Source: Alistipes sp.
GTDB taxonomy: Bacteria; Bacteroidota; Bacteroidia; Bacteroidales; Rikenellaceae
Length of the DNA: 64,000 nucleotides
Direction of reading: 5' to 3'
Assembly (NCBI GenBank): GCA_021201825.1
Contig: JAJQED010000003.1
Coordinates: 10,772-74,771, forward strand
Shown: positions 8,776-16,923 of the stretch, in pieces
Numbering within the stretch: position 1 is the stretch's first letter
How the letters are laid out: every line of letters begins with the position of its first letter
Translations under genes and position numbers: made by a program
The notes under the pieces: generated by a model
Database searches by the model: none
What the model was told of the DNA's origin: nothing
The model's input: the letters and a program-made list of their open reading frames with translations, nothing else

Positions 8776-11568
8776 TTATAAAGAAGAGATAAACGAGTGG
8801 AGCGAAACCCCCTGGGGCAGGCCGAATTTTCGCCTTAGCCGGTGACGGGCTATCTCCACGCTCGCTACGGTTATATTCATATAAGTGGCTATCTCCTTAT
8901 TACTAAGGTTCAGTTTGACGTACGCCGAGAGTTTCAACTCGCCCGGACTAATAGTCGGGTACTTGGCCCGCAGTCGGTCGAAGAAACCGTCGTAAATGGA
9001 ATTGAAGTACTTTTCGAACAGTTCCCGGTTCTCGTCGTCGTTCATATAGCCATCGATACGGCGGGATATGACGGCTACTTTATTGGCGAAAGCGGCCGGG
9101 TTCTTACTGTCGAACTGGGCCAGTTCTTTCTTGATCTCCGAGAGCATCGAATTGCGCTGGATGCCGTTCATGGTGACGTTCATCAGCTTTTTCTCCCGTT
9201 CACGGAGTTTATAGCCCAGCATCTCGATCTCATGTTCGCGCTTCTCCTTTTCCAGGAGCCATTGCTGCCGGCGCAGCAGGACTTTCTTCTGCCGTGCCAG
9301 TGTCTTTTTGTAGATAAATGCCAACAGGTAGTAGATACCCAGTGCGGTAACGGCACAAAGAACCATGAACCACCATGCCATAAACCACGGCCGCTCGACC
9401 CGGAACGTAAGGGCGGTCCCCCGGTGGTCCGTAGAAGATACGCCCAGGTTTCGCAACAGCACCTGTTTTGTCCCGCTGCCTTTCAGCCGGATATCCAGGT
9501 ACGGGTCAGCATTGGCTATCTGTTCCTCGCCTCCGTCTACGGAATAGACTATCTGGGTATTATGGTACAGGTCCGTCAGGTAGAGCCGCAGATACCCTTT
9601 GCCGTAGGGTACCTTGATAATGCCGTCCGGATAGAACTCCAGCTGCTTTTCTTCAGCACCGTCCACATAGGCCGCACCGCAAAGCAGTGGGATCTTTACG
9701 GACAGGTATTGCCGCTCGTTGAGGGAATGGTTATAAAGCATCACAGAATTGTTGAGCCCCAGAGCCACCGTGTGCCTGTCCAGGGCCACGATCCTCCGGC
9801 CGAAAGAAGAGAGAACCTCTTCCTCCCGGCTTTCGAAAACAATACCGTAATCGATGAATTCCGTACCCTCGCGCCTGATCAACCCCACGCGGTCGCGGTT
9901 CATGTAAAAGAAGAGATCCTTGACCTGGGTTACCGACAGCGGACGGAACTGCATGGTCTCGAACAGCTGCGTAAAATGAGTGTCCACGGCAAGACTGTCC
10001 GCCGATATGTCGAACAGGTAAGCCTGCTCGCCATTATGGAACACGACGTCCGAATCCAGGTCCGCCCTCAGTATCTCGTATTCCCCGGGGATGGGATAAA
10101 TATTGAAGCCGCTGATGTCCAGGTCGTTGTTGAGTTTCAGCCGTACGGCGCTTCCCTCCCTGTCTTGAACCCACAGGTTGCCATAGCGGTCGAATTTCAT
10201 ATCGGTATGCGCCCCGTCATATCCGCCTACTTTCTTATGGTATTCCACACCGGCACCGATACGGTATATCGAAAAGCCACCTTTGCGGTCGGCGCTGAGC
10301 CAGAGCCCGCCGTCACCCGGAACCGGTTTCATGGTCCAAATCTTGTCCGTGCTGGCTTCCACCGCCGCACCGTCCCTTATCACGAGAAGTCCCGTGTCAT
10401 GGCAAACGAGCAATAGCCCTCCGGCCTGTACGAATTTCCATACCTGCCCCTGGGTTCCCTCCACAAGGCCGAAACCGCCGTTATCCGACAATAGGAAAAC
10501 TCCCTTGTTGGTCCCGGCATAAAGTTCGCCGTCAACGACCACTATATCGTAGACACTGCCGATATCTCCGCTTTTATTGCTTAAAATATGCAGCGGGTCG
10601 TCAGACGTGATCTTGGCCATACCTCCGTCAAGCCCCAGCCATATCTCATCCATCGCGGTGCAATGCACGCTTAAAACCGTACTGTATCGTAGTTGAGAAT
10701 CGTTCCCGAAATGGGATACGACATTCAGTTCATTGTCCAGGATAAACAGCCCGTCCATGACGGTTCCAAGCAGGAGGTGGCCGCCGGCCGTATTCCCGGC
10801 GCTGAATATCCTTGCCGTCGATAAGATACGGTTCAATGCCGCATCGGCCGGGGTTATAGCGGTCCACTTGTCGTTGATCACGTACAGACCTGCATCCTCG
10901 GTCATGACCAGCAGCTGCGGGCCGTGCGGGACCATTTCCACTATCCGCGAGGGAAACTCCAGGCCGGTAGGGGCGAACCGGTCGTTTTCATAAGTATAAA
11001 GCCCGCTTCCCGACTGCAGGAAAAGGCCGTTGCCGCACCGCAGCAGATACCCGATCTCTTCGGCGGCAAATTCTTCCCTGATCTTCCCGTTTGCCGGATC
11101 GTATGACATTATCCGCTGGTGAGTCTGGAAAAGTACACGGCCGTCCGCCTTATCGATACGCCAGAAAATGTCGGGTACGATCGACGTGCTTTTAAAGATG
11201 GCGGTGTAGTCATACCCGCCGTACTTGTTCCGCAGGAGCCGTCCGAACTCGTTGTCGGCGGCGGCATATATCACATCGTCGGACCGGTCGTAATACAGGC
11301 ACCGGAAAAGCGGGTCGTTGCCTGCGGTACATAGCGTCCACCTTACCCCGTCGAAAATACTGATCCCCTTTGCGGTTGCAGCGAAGATATTCCCGTTAGA
11401 AGAAGAAATTATGTTCCAAACCTGGATATCCCCCAAATAATGCCGCGACGGGATATTATGAAGTTGCCGCAGGAACCTCTCTTCGGCCGATTGTCCGAAA
11501 CCCGGGCTCCAGACATAAAGCAAGGCAAGTAAAAGTATCGGCAGCCGGTTTTTCTTCAGGGGGACCAT
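8776..11568 (-). CDS. Membrane-spanning sensor/regulator: beta-propeller, Y_Y_Y, TM, HTH
   Basis: A 930-residue one-protein signalling system. I start it at the Met whose next residues form a signal peptide (VPLKKNRLPILLLALL), not at a Met 24 codons earlier. The large periplasmic part has repeated propeller blades of the two-component-regulator type (about 30-650) and a Y_Y_Y domain before a transmembrane helix near 740. A cytoplasmic coiled coil (RQKKVLLRRQQWLLEKEKRE) and a C-terminal LuxR-like HTH (SNKEIATYMNITVASVEIAR) follow. There is no histidine kinase domain, so it resembles SusR-type regulators rather than hybrid two-component systems. It lies upstream of susC on the same strand and probably activates that operon on sensing a glucan fragment. 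Confidence 0.87.
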   Translation of the reverse strand: MVPLKKNRLPILLLALLYVWSPGFGQSAEERFLRQLHNIPSRHYLGDIQVWNIISSSNGNIFAATAKGISIFDGVRWTLCTAGNDPLFRCLYYDRSDDVIYAAADNEFGRLLRNKYGGYDYTAIFKSTSIVPDIFWRIDKADGRVLFQTHQRIMSYDPANGKIREEFAAEEIGYLLRCGNGLFLQSGSGLYTYENDRFAPTGLEFPSRIVEMVPHGPQLLVMTEDAGLYVINDKWTAITPADAALNRILSTARIFSAGNTAGGHLLLGTVMDGLFILDNELNVVSHFGNDSQLRYSTVLSVHCTAMDEIWLGLDGGMAKITSDDPLHILSNKSGDIGSVYDIVVVDGELYAGTNKGVFLLSDNGGFGLVEGTQGQVWKFVQAGGLLLVCHDTGLLVIRDGAAVEASTDKIWTMKPVPGDGGLWLSADRKGGFSIYRIGAGVEYHKKVGGYDGAHTDMKFDRYGNLWVQDREGSAVRLKLNNDLDISGFNIYPIPGEYEILRADLDSDVVFHNGEQAYLFDISADSLAVDTHFTQLFETMQFRPLSVTQVKDLFFYMNRDRVGLIRREGTEFIDYGIVFESREEEVLSSFGRRIVALDRHTVALGLNNSVMLYNHSLNERQYLSVKIPLLCGAAYVDGAEEKQLEFYPDGIIKVPYGKGYLRLYLTDLYHNTQIVYSVDGGEEQIANADPYLDIRLKGSGTKQVLLRNLGVSSTDHRGTALTFRVERPWFMAWWFMVLCAVTALGIYYLLAFIYKKTLARQKKVLLRRQQWLLEKEKREHEIEMLGYKLREREKKLMNVTMNGIQRNSMLSEIKKELAQFDSKNPAAFANKVAVISRRIDGYMNDDENRELFEKYFNSIYDGFFDRLRAKYPTISPGELKLSAYVKLNLSNKEIATYMNITVASVEIARHRLRRKFGLPQGVSLHSFISSL

Positions 11569-12091
11569 ATAAACTATATATTGATATAAAGATCGTATTT
11601 TAAATCGAAAGAACGAAGATATTTTCACTCGGATACACATGCGGGTCGGCCGAAAAAACTCCCTGGTTCCGGGATTTTCCGGCCCTGCCGCTTACCTTAT
11701 TCTTTCGCAAATAAATAAAAAATCTTTTGTAAACGGTAACCTGGAACCACTTTCTGAACGCTAAATGGTTCCGAAATAAAATAATAAACTTCTAAAACGG
11801 AATTAGATCTTGCTATTGAAAGAGCGGAATTTTGATCTTTTAACACTGCCCGGCAGTGATTTTTCGAATAATTTAGTTTTTGCTTATAGGAGGTTAATTT
11901 TCGTCAAGCAAAAGAGTGTAGCCGGGATATCCTGTCCGGCCAATGCAGGCACTGAAAAGCCGCAAATAAAACTCCCCGTCGAGAGTATAAGCCTCTTGCG
12001 TACGGGTCTGGATTATCTGGGACAATGCGCCTGCTCTTTTAGCGGTGTTCGGGAAAATATCACTATCTTGAACTGCATAAAACCTGTTGCG

Positions 12092-12550
12092 ATGAAACTT
12101 AGAAAATTGGAAACGGCGGATCTGCCGCTGATGGAAAAGTGGGTCCATAACGGCCATGTGGCGGCATTCCTGGGCGATCCGCAGGAGTGGCTCGAGGAGG
12201 TGAAAGCGAATATGGGTGCGGACTGGATCGGTTATTTCATAGCCGAGACGGACAGACCGGTGGGTTTCATCCAGTATTACGACCCGACGATGGCCCCCGT
12301 GGGGATCTGGTCGCAGGCTCCGAGGTTCAGTATGGGTATCGATTTCTTTGTGGGCGATGCCGAAATTCTCGGTAAGGGGATCGCCTCGCAGATGGTCGGG
12401 CTGATGAAGAAAAAAATGCGGTGGGAAAAACTGTGTAAGTTCATGGTCGCCGATCCCGATCCGGACGATCCGGCCTCGGTGCGGGTTCTGGAAAAGAACG
12501 GGTTCATTAAACAACCCAACGGGCTGTTCCAGGTAGAGGTGGATTCTTAG
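12092..12550 (+). CDS. GNAT acetyltransferase, AAC(6')-like subfamily
   Basis: A 152-residue GCN5-related N-acetyltransferase. I start it at MKLRKLETADLP because the fold begins there; the open frame extends about 94 codons further up, but that part has no family resemblance. The acetyl-CoA-binding region is DAEILGKGIASQMV (about 90-105), and the end motif DPDPDDPASVRVLEKNGF matches the branch that includes aminoglycoside 6'-acetyltransferases. Substrate unknown; resistance should not be inferred. The stretch 11641-12091 in front shows no gene and no clear promoter. Confidence 0.8.
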   Translation: MKLRKLETADLPLMEKWVHNGHVAAFLGDPQEWLEEVKANMGADWIGYFIAETDRPVGFIQYYDPTMAPVGIWSQAPRFSMGIDFFVGDAEILGKGIASQMVGLMKKKMRWEKLCKFMVADPDPDDPASVRVLEKNGFIKQPNGLFQVEVDS

Positions 12551-12589
12551 AAAATTATTGCCAGTTTTCCGTTGGCGGAGAATAAAATA

Positions 12590-12611
12590 AAGGGAAGCAT
12601 TCGCTTCCCTT
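12590..12611. terminator. Bidirectional terminator between convergent genes
   Basis: A 9-bp stem (AAGGGAAGC/GCTTCCCTT, loop ATTC) has T-rich sequence on both sides, and sits between the plus-strand GNAT gene and the minus-strand gene ending at 12633. Confidence 0.8.
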
Positions 12612-12632
12612 ATTTATTTGCCCGGCACAGGG

Positions 12633-13010
12633 CTACTGGAGCCGTGTAATTCGGTAATTGAGCTGGTGGAGCGCCTCCTTATATTCGTCGAGGATGGAGT
12701 CGATGAACGACTCTGTGAAGAGGCTCCGGTTGTCTTCGATAAGGGCGCACGCACTCTTTATGGCTTCTTTCAGGCACGGGGGGACCGAGGTTTCCGGGAT
12801 CACGATCTCCACTTCGCCGCAAGCCGAATAGGTCACTTCCACCAGCTTGTCCAGCAGGTCGCGCAGGGTACCGATGGCTTCGTCCGTTGCCATGTGGCGG
12901 GCATAGCTACCGGCCCCGGTATCGTTCCAATGGAACAGTTTGAGGCTCTCGTTGAAAGAATAGAGTTGTCCGAAAAATTTGCCCATCATGGGGTTTGCAT
13001 TTGTTTTCAT
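12633..13010 (-). CDS. Small helical protein, DUF5856-like, possible ferritin-like fold
   Basis: A 125-residue protein. The start at 13010 (MKTNANPMMGKFFGQ) is preferred because a TAnnTTTG promoter element lies at 13041-13048, inside the longer alternative frame. The N-terminal part (FNESLKLFHWNDTGAGSYARH and following helix DEAIGTLRDLLDKLVE) resembles Dps/ferritin-type sequences (HW...G...H...D...D..VE), so a four-helix fold is possible. I do not know a function. It appears monocistronic. Confidence 0.7.
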   Translation of the reverse strand: MKTNANPMMGKFFGQLYSFNESLKLFHWNDTGAGSYARHMATDEAIGTLRDLLDKLVEVTYSACGEVEIVIPETSVPPCLKEAIKSACALIEDNRSLFTESFIDSILDEYKEALHQLNYRITRLQ

Positions 13011-13040
13011 AGCTTTGATCTGTTCGTTTAACCATTTAAT

Positions 13041-13048
13041 CAAATTTA
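13041..13048 (-). promoter_or_regulatory. -7 promoter element TAAATTTG
   Basis: On the minus strand TAAATTTG fits the Bacteroidetes TAnnTTTG element and places transcription start about 25 nt before the 13010 start codon. No good -33 element is seen. A perfect 6-bp inverted repeat (13091-13096/13101-13106) further upstream could be an operator. Confidence 0.5.
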
Positions 13049-13180
13049 CGAAAACCACCGGAGAATTCATATCGTTCCGGCTAATAAGTTCTTATAAAAC
13101 TATAAGGTTTTCTTATGGAGTATGGCGGCGAAATTTTGTGCTTGCCATCTTTCAAGGATTAAAACTCGTAGAATGCCGGT

Positions 13181-13474
13181 TTAGGAATTTTCGTGCTGTT
13201 TGCGTTTATAGACACCGGTCAGTACCGGGCTGGCATTGTCCGGTAAGAAAAATTTGTAACCGTACCGGGCCAGTTCTTCCTGTTTGTCCTTACGGGCCTT
13301 GCTAATGGTGCGCAGGTCGAATGCCGTTTCTATGATTTTAAGTAATTTTTGCCGCTGCCCGATCTTAGGCATCCGGGTCTGAAGCTGGGTAAACATCCGG
13401 AAAACCTGCTCCTCCGTTAGGTCCCATACGTTCTCCGGAGTGACGTTCTGAAGTTCTATAACATTTTGTTCCAT
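13181..13474 (-). CDS. Hypothetical protein, 97 aa
   Basis: A 97-residue soluble protein I do not recognise. It is mostly alpha-helical by composition (ENVWDLTEEQVFRMFTQLQ and RQKLLKIIETAFDLRTISKA), with a basic middle and a short C-terminal tail. No signal peptide or membrane segment. A TAnnTTTG element lies 29 nt before the start, which supports it as a real gene. The neighbouring HxlR-type regulator is transcribed in the same direction but ends 55 nt upstream. Confidence 0.65.
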   Translation of the reverse strand: MEQNVIELQNVTPENVWDLTEEQVFRMFTQLQTRMPKIGQRQKLLKIIETAFDLRTISKARKDKQEELARYGYKFFLPDNASPVLTGVYKRKQHENS

Positions 13475-13502
13475 TGGGTATTAGGTCCTTTGTGGGCCTA
13501 TG

Positions 13503-13510
13503 CAAATATA
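13503..13510 (-). promoter_or_regulatory. -7 promoter element TATATTTG
   Basis: Minus-strand TATATTTG, about 29 nt upstream of the start at 13474. It matches TAnnTTTG; no clear -33 element is found at the usual distance. Confidence 0.5.
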
Positions 13511-13528
13511 TTAAATTCCGCTGTTTTT

Positions 13529-13891
13529 TCATACGACGGCGTCCTCTTTTTCCGCCATCCCTATACCCCAATCCGCCAGTTGGAGGACAATGGGAAGAAC
13601 CGTTTGACCTTTGTCCGTCAGCCGGTATTCCACTTTCGGAGGAACGACGGCGTAAACAATTCGTTCAATCAGGCCGCATTTCTCCAGGTCGCGAATGGTT
13701 TGCGTGAACATCTTGTTACTTATGTTCGGCAATGCCCTTTGCAGCTTGCCGGAACGCATCGCACCGTCGTTTAAGTGAAAGACCACCATCGATTTCCATT
13801 TACCGCCGATTATGTTCATCGCCAGTTCGAGGGAACAGGCATATTCATCTCCCCGGAAATAATATTTTTTCTTTTCGCACTGATTTTGCAT
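13529..13891 (-). CDS. HxlR-family winged-helix transcriptional regulator
   Basis: A 120-residue DNA-binding protein of the HxlR/MarR-like winged-helix group. The family core is present: CSLELAMNIIGGKWKSMVVF at about 19-38, the recognition region LQRALPNISNKMFTQTIRDLE and the wing VEYRLTDKGQTVLP. The Cys in the ACSLE segment (about 19) matches the redox-sensitive Cys used by several family members. It is divergent from the nitroreductase gene at 14013; HxlR regulators often control such oxidoreductases, so it probably regulates that gene and itself. Two copies of TAGGTA (13904-13909 and 13927-13932) in the shared intergenic region may be part of the operator. Confidence 0.88.
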   Translation of the reverse strand: MQNQCEKKKYYFRGDEYACSLELAMNIIGGKWKSMVVFHLNDGAMRSGKLQRALPNISNKMFTQTIRDLEKCGLIERIVYAVVPPKVEYRLTDKGQTVLPIVLQLADWGIGMAEKEDAVV

Positions 13892-14012
13892 AAGATACCC
13901 TTTTAGGTAACTATAAAACTTTTTGGTAGGTACTTTCTTGTCCGGTATAAAGGTAATAAATTAGCGGTGGCATGGGAAATTCCCCGCCGGATAGAAACCT
14001 AAAGCAAAAAAG

Positions 14013-14645
14013 ATGAAACTTACCGGTACATTGATTTATTTACTGCCCTTGTCGGCGATCCTGACGTTGACCGCATGCGGTCCGTCTGCCAGCCGGGGCG
14101 AAACCCAGGAAACGGAAATGAAAACCAAGACCGCGATCGAAGTGATCCACGAACGTTCGAGCATACGCAGCTATACGGATGAGCCCGTAACGCGCGAACA
14201 GCTCGAGATATTGGTCCGCGCCGGAATGGCGGCACCGTCGGCTACAAACAAACAGCCGTGGCAGTTCGTAGTGGTGGACGACAAAGAGACTCTTCATGCT
14301 CTCGGGGCCGACCTGCCCACTTCACGAATGGTGCAGGGGGCGCCGGCGGCCATAATCGTATGCGGCGACTTGGAACTGGCCGCCGACGGATGGCTACAGC
14401 AGTACTGGATACAGGACTGTTCGGCGGTTTCGCAGAATATCCTTCTGGCAATTACGGACCTCGGCCTGGGCGGAGTATGGACAAGTGTCTACCCGGCTGA
14501 GAACCGTATGGAGATCGTTTCCGGTATCCTCGGTCTCCCGGAACACATCGTCCCGCTCAATATAATCCCGGTGGGCCATCCGGCCGCAGAAGCGACCCCG
14601 ATGGAGAAATGGGACCCGGCCAAGGTTCATTGGAACCAATGGTAG
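14013..14645 (+). CDS. Nitroreductase-family lipoprotein (FMN-dependent)
   Basis: A 210-residue protein with a lipoprotein signal peptide: hydrophobic residues 5-18, then LTAC with Cys near 22. The rest is a nitroreductase-like flavoprotein starting at AIEVIHERSSIRSYTDEPV, with the FMN-binding Arg-Ser-Ile-Arg element, SATNKQPWQFVVV, and GLGGVWTSVYP near the C-terminal side. Such enzymes use FMN and NAD(P)H to reduce nitro compounds or quinones. Export is unusual, because a reduced nicotinamide supply outside the cytoplasm is not obvious; an alternative start at MKTKTAIEV (14118) would give a cytosolic enzyme. Divergent from an HxlR regulator. Confidence 0.85.
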   Translation: MKLTGTLIYLLPLSAILTLTACGPSASRGETQETEMKTKTAIEVIHERSSIRSYTDEPVTREQLEILVRAGMAAPSATNKQPWQFVVVDDKETLHALGADLPTSRMVQGAPAAIIVCGDLELAADGWLQQYWIQDCSAVSQNILLAITDLGLGGVWTSVYPAENRMEIVSGILGLPEHIVPLNIIPVGHPAAEATPMEKWDPAKVHWNQW

Positions 14646-14669
14646 GCGGTCGGAAAGATCAAATACCTG

Positions 14670-14706
14670 TCCCCGGCTCCGGAAAATATACGGACCGGGG
14701 ATTTTT
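14670..14706 (+). terminator. Intrinsic terminator after the nitroreductase
   Basis: A GC-rich stem with a one-base bulge (14670-14681 with 14691-14701) is followed by TTTTTA. It lies about 25 nt past the stop. Confidence 0.7.
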
Positions 14707-14721
14707 ATGGCCCTTCGGGAT

Positions 14722-14729
14722 TATTTTTG
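14722..14729 (+). promoter_or_regulatory. -7 promoter element TATTTTTG
   Basis: TATTTTTG fits TAnnTTTG and lies 15 nt upstream of the HAD phosphatase ATG, giving a very short leader. It supports the start at 14744 over longer in-frame options. Confidence 0.5.
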
Positions 14730-14743
14730 TACCTGTGGATAAA

Positions 14744-15394
14744 ATGAAAGAACTTGTAATTTTCGACCTCGACGGCACCCTGCTGAATACCATAGCCGAC
14801 CTTGCGGCGGCGACCAATTACGCGTTGCACCGGTGCGGTTTCCCGGTCCATGAAACGGACCGATACCGATTTTTCGTGGGCAACGGTATCGCTAAGCTGT
14901 TCGAAAGGGCATTGCCCGAGGATGCCCGCACGGATTTCGAAATAGCCAGGATAAAAAGGGAATTTTTGTCCTATTACGACACCCATAACACGGACCTTAC
15001 CCGACCATACGACGGTATCCCGAAACTATTGAAAGATTTGCACGGGCGGGGATTACGGATGGCTGTGGCCTCTAATAAATACCATGCCGCTACCTGTAAA
15101 CTTATCGATAGGTACTTTCCCGAAATCCCGTTCATCGCGGTATTTGGCCAGCGGGACGGTGTGCCGGTCAAACCCGATCCGGCAGTGATCCGTGAAATAA
15201 TGGGGATAGCCGGAACGGACGAGCCTCATACCGTCTTTGCAGGGGATTCCGGGGTGGATATGAAAACGGCTATAAGCGCCGGGGTTACGGCAATCGGGGT
15301 TACATGGGGCTTTCGTCCCAGGGAAGAACTGGAGGTTTTCTCCCCACAGTTTATAGTCGATGCTCCCGGGCAGATACCGGGAATTCTTTATTAG
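14744..15394 (+). CDS. HAD-family phosphatase, phosphoglycolate phosphatase-like
   Basis: A 216-residue haloacid-dehalogenase hydrolase. Motif I FDLDGTLLNT is at residues 6-15 with the nucleophile Asp8 and Asp10; motif II is VASNK; the Lys motif lies in VPVKPDP; motif IV is FAGDSGVDM. A helical cap of the C1 type sits between motifs I and II. It resembles phosphoglycolate phosphatases (Gph), which detoxify 2-phosphoglycolate, but many family members act on other small phosphates, so the substrate is not certain. Single gene with its own promoter. Confidence 0.85.
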   Translation: MKELVIFDLDGTLLNTIADLAAATNYALHRCGFPVHETDRYRFFVGNGIAKLFERALPEDARTDFEIARIKREFLSYYDTHNTDLTRPYDGIPKLLKDLHGRGLRMAVASNKYHAATCKLIDRYFPEIPFIAVFGQRDGVPVKPDPAVIREIMGIAGTDEPHTVFAGDSGVDMKTAISAGVTAIGVTWGFRPREELEVFSPQFIVDAPGQIPGILY

Positions 15395-15468
15395 ACCTTT
15401 TCACAGGCCGCCAACCCTCTGCTAGCTTTTTCAGAACCACGCTTTCTTTGTTCAAAACGGGAGCGGGA

Positions 15469-15500
15469 TTTGGGGTTTGATCTGCCCCGTGGTATCTTTG
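15469..15500 (+). promoter_or_regulatory. Promoter TTTG-N20-TATCTTTG
   Basis: TTTG at 15469-15472 and TATCTTTG at 15493-15500, separated by 20 nt, is a near-perfect Bacteroidetes housekeeping promoter for the efflux gene starting at 15564. Confidence 0.75.
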
Positions 15501-15563
15501 CGGGTTCGTAAAAGGTAAAAACGGGAATACCTTAAATAAACCCGTCCACTGATAAAACTTTAA

Positions 15564-16748
15564 ATGAAGAGAGAATCCGCTGCCAATTCGGGGACGTTCC
15601 TGATAGTGACCCTCGGTATGCTGGCCGCATTCGGCCCGTTGGTGACCGACATGTACCTGCCGGGACTTCCGGCCATGACCGTATTTTTCGGGACCACCGT
15701 CTCGATGGTCCAGATGGGGATCACCACCAGTATGTTAGGGCTTGCCGCCGGGCAGTTGTTCGTCGGCCCGGTGAGCGATAAATACGGCCGCAAAAGGCCG
15801 CTGTTATGGTCGATGTGGTTGTTCATGGTGGCTACGGTGCTGTGTATATATTCGTGGAACATCGAGTCGTTCGTAACGTTCCGGTTCATCCAGGGTATGG
15901 CCGGGGCCGGGGGTATAGTCCTTTCGCGTTCCATCTCGGCCGACCTTTTCACCGGCAGGCAGCTTGCGAAATTCTTCGCCGTGATAGCCGCCGTACAGGG
16001 CCTGGCCCCGGTGGGGGCACCGCTGTTGGGCGGAATATTGTTGAGCTTCACCGACTGGAAAGGCATTTTCTGGGTACTCTTCCTCATCGGTGCCATACTG
16101 ACGGTGTTGTGTTACAGGTACCGTGAGACCCTGCCGCCACAGCGCCGCAGTACCGGCAATATCGCTCAAACTTTCCTGTTGTTCGTTCCCGTACTTAAAA
16201 ACCGGAAATTCATGCTGTATGTCCTCCTACTGTCGTTTACCATGGCCGTTATGTTCGCGTTTATCGCCGCTTCCCCCTTTATTTTCCAGGACCGGTACGG
16301 GATGTCGGAACTGGTTTACAGCATTTACTTCGCGATAAACGCTTTCGCGGTAACGGCAGGAGCGATCCTTTCATCGAAATTCCGGTCGCCGGAAAAAGCT
16401 TTGAAAACCGGTGCGTTCGTGCTGCTACCTCTGGCCCTTCTGACTTCCGGGATATTGATAGCCGGCCTGGGGCTGGCATGGCTCTGTGGGCCATTGTTCC
16501 TGTTGCTTTTCGCGGCGGGCCTTACTTTTCCCTCGTCGGCCATGCTGGCTATCGAATGTGAAAGGAAGAACGCGGGGACGGCATCGGCTGTGCTGGGTGC
16601 CATGAACTTTATTTTCGGGGGGATCGTAACCCCTTTGGTGGGACTGGGCAATATCGTCTATTCAACGGCCGCCGCTTTTACAGGATGTGCCGTCATCGTT
16701 TGCCTGCTAGCTGTTATAATATTCCGCAAGTCCTCTACCGCGGGATAA
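15564..16748 (+). CDS. MFS drug efflux transporter, Bcr/CflA type
   Basis: A 394-residue inner membrane protein with about 12 hydrophobic segments. The MFS signature between helices 2 and 3 is visible as GPVSDKYGRKRPLLW, and the drug:H+ antiporter motif C region as GLAPVGAPLLGG. Early residues TDMYLPGLPAM are typical of Bcr/CflA-like multidrug transporters. Proton-driven export of small toxic compounds is the expected role; the substrate is unknown. It stands alone between its own promoter and a strong terminator. Confidence 0.88.
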   Translation: MKRESAANSGTFLIVTLGMLAAFGPLVTDMYLPGLPAMTVFFGTTVSMVQMGITTSMLGLAAGQLFVGPVSDKYGRKRPLLWSMWLFMVATVLCIYSWNIESFVTFRFIQGMAGAGGIVLSRSISADLFTGRQLAKFFAVIAAVQGLAPVGAPLLGGILLSFTDWKGIFWVLFLIGAILTVLCYRYRETLPPQRRSTGNIAQTFLLFVPVLKNRKFMLYVLLLSFTMAVMFAFIAASPFIFQDRYGMSELVYSIYFAINAFAVTAGAILSSKFRSPEKALKTGAFVLLPLALLTSGILIAGLGLAWLCGPLFLLLFAAGLTFPSSAMLAIECERKNAGTASAVLGAMNFIFGGIVTPLVGLGNIVYSTAAAFTGCAVIVCLLAVIIFRKSSTAG

Positions 16749-16773
16749 ACTTCCGATCCATATTCCAGGGAAC

Positions 16774-16800
16774 CCCGGACCGTAATGTCAACGGTCCGGG
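16774..16800 (+). terminator. Intrinsic terminator of the efflux gene
   Basis: A perfect 10-bp stem (CCCGGACCGT/ACGGTCCGGG, 7-nt loop) is followed by TCTTTGTTCTT, 26 nt past the stop. Confidence 0.8.
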
Positions 16801-16923
16801 TCTTTGTTCTTACCTTTGCCGTTAACGTTCGTTAACACTTCTTAACCCAGCTATAACATACTTATGTTTAAAAAAACCTTTAATTTGTCCGCGGATATGC
16901 GATAACGAATATAAAAATCTGAT

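Noticed and set aside
8842-10416. A 524-codon open frame on the plus strand
   Set aside because: It lies opposite the large sensor gene, has no family resemblance and reflects codon bias of the real gene on the minus strand.
13010-13070. Longer start for the DUF5856-like gene at 13070
   Set aside because: A TAnnTTTG promoter element lies inside the extension, and the family begins near MKTNANP.
13904-13932. Defined operator for the HxlR regulator
   Set aside because: Two TAGGTA copies are visible, but there is no known consensus to match and the spacing is not symmetric; kept only as a remark.
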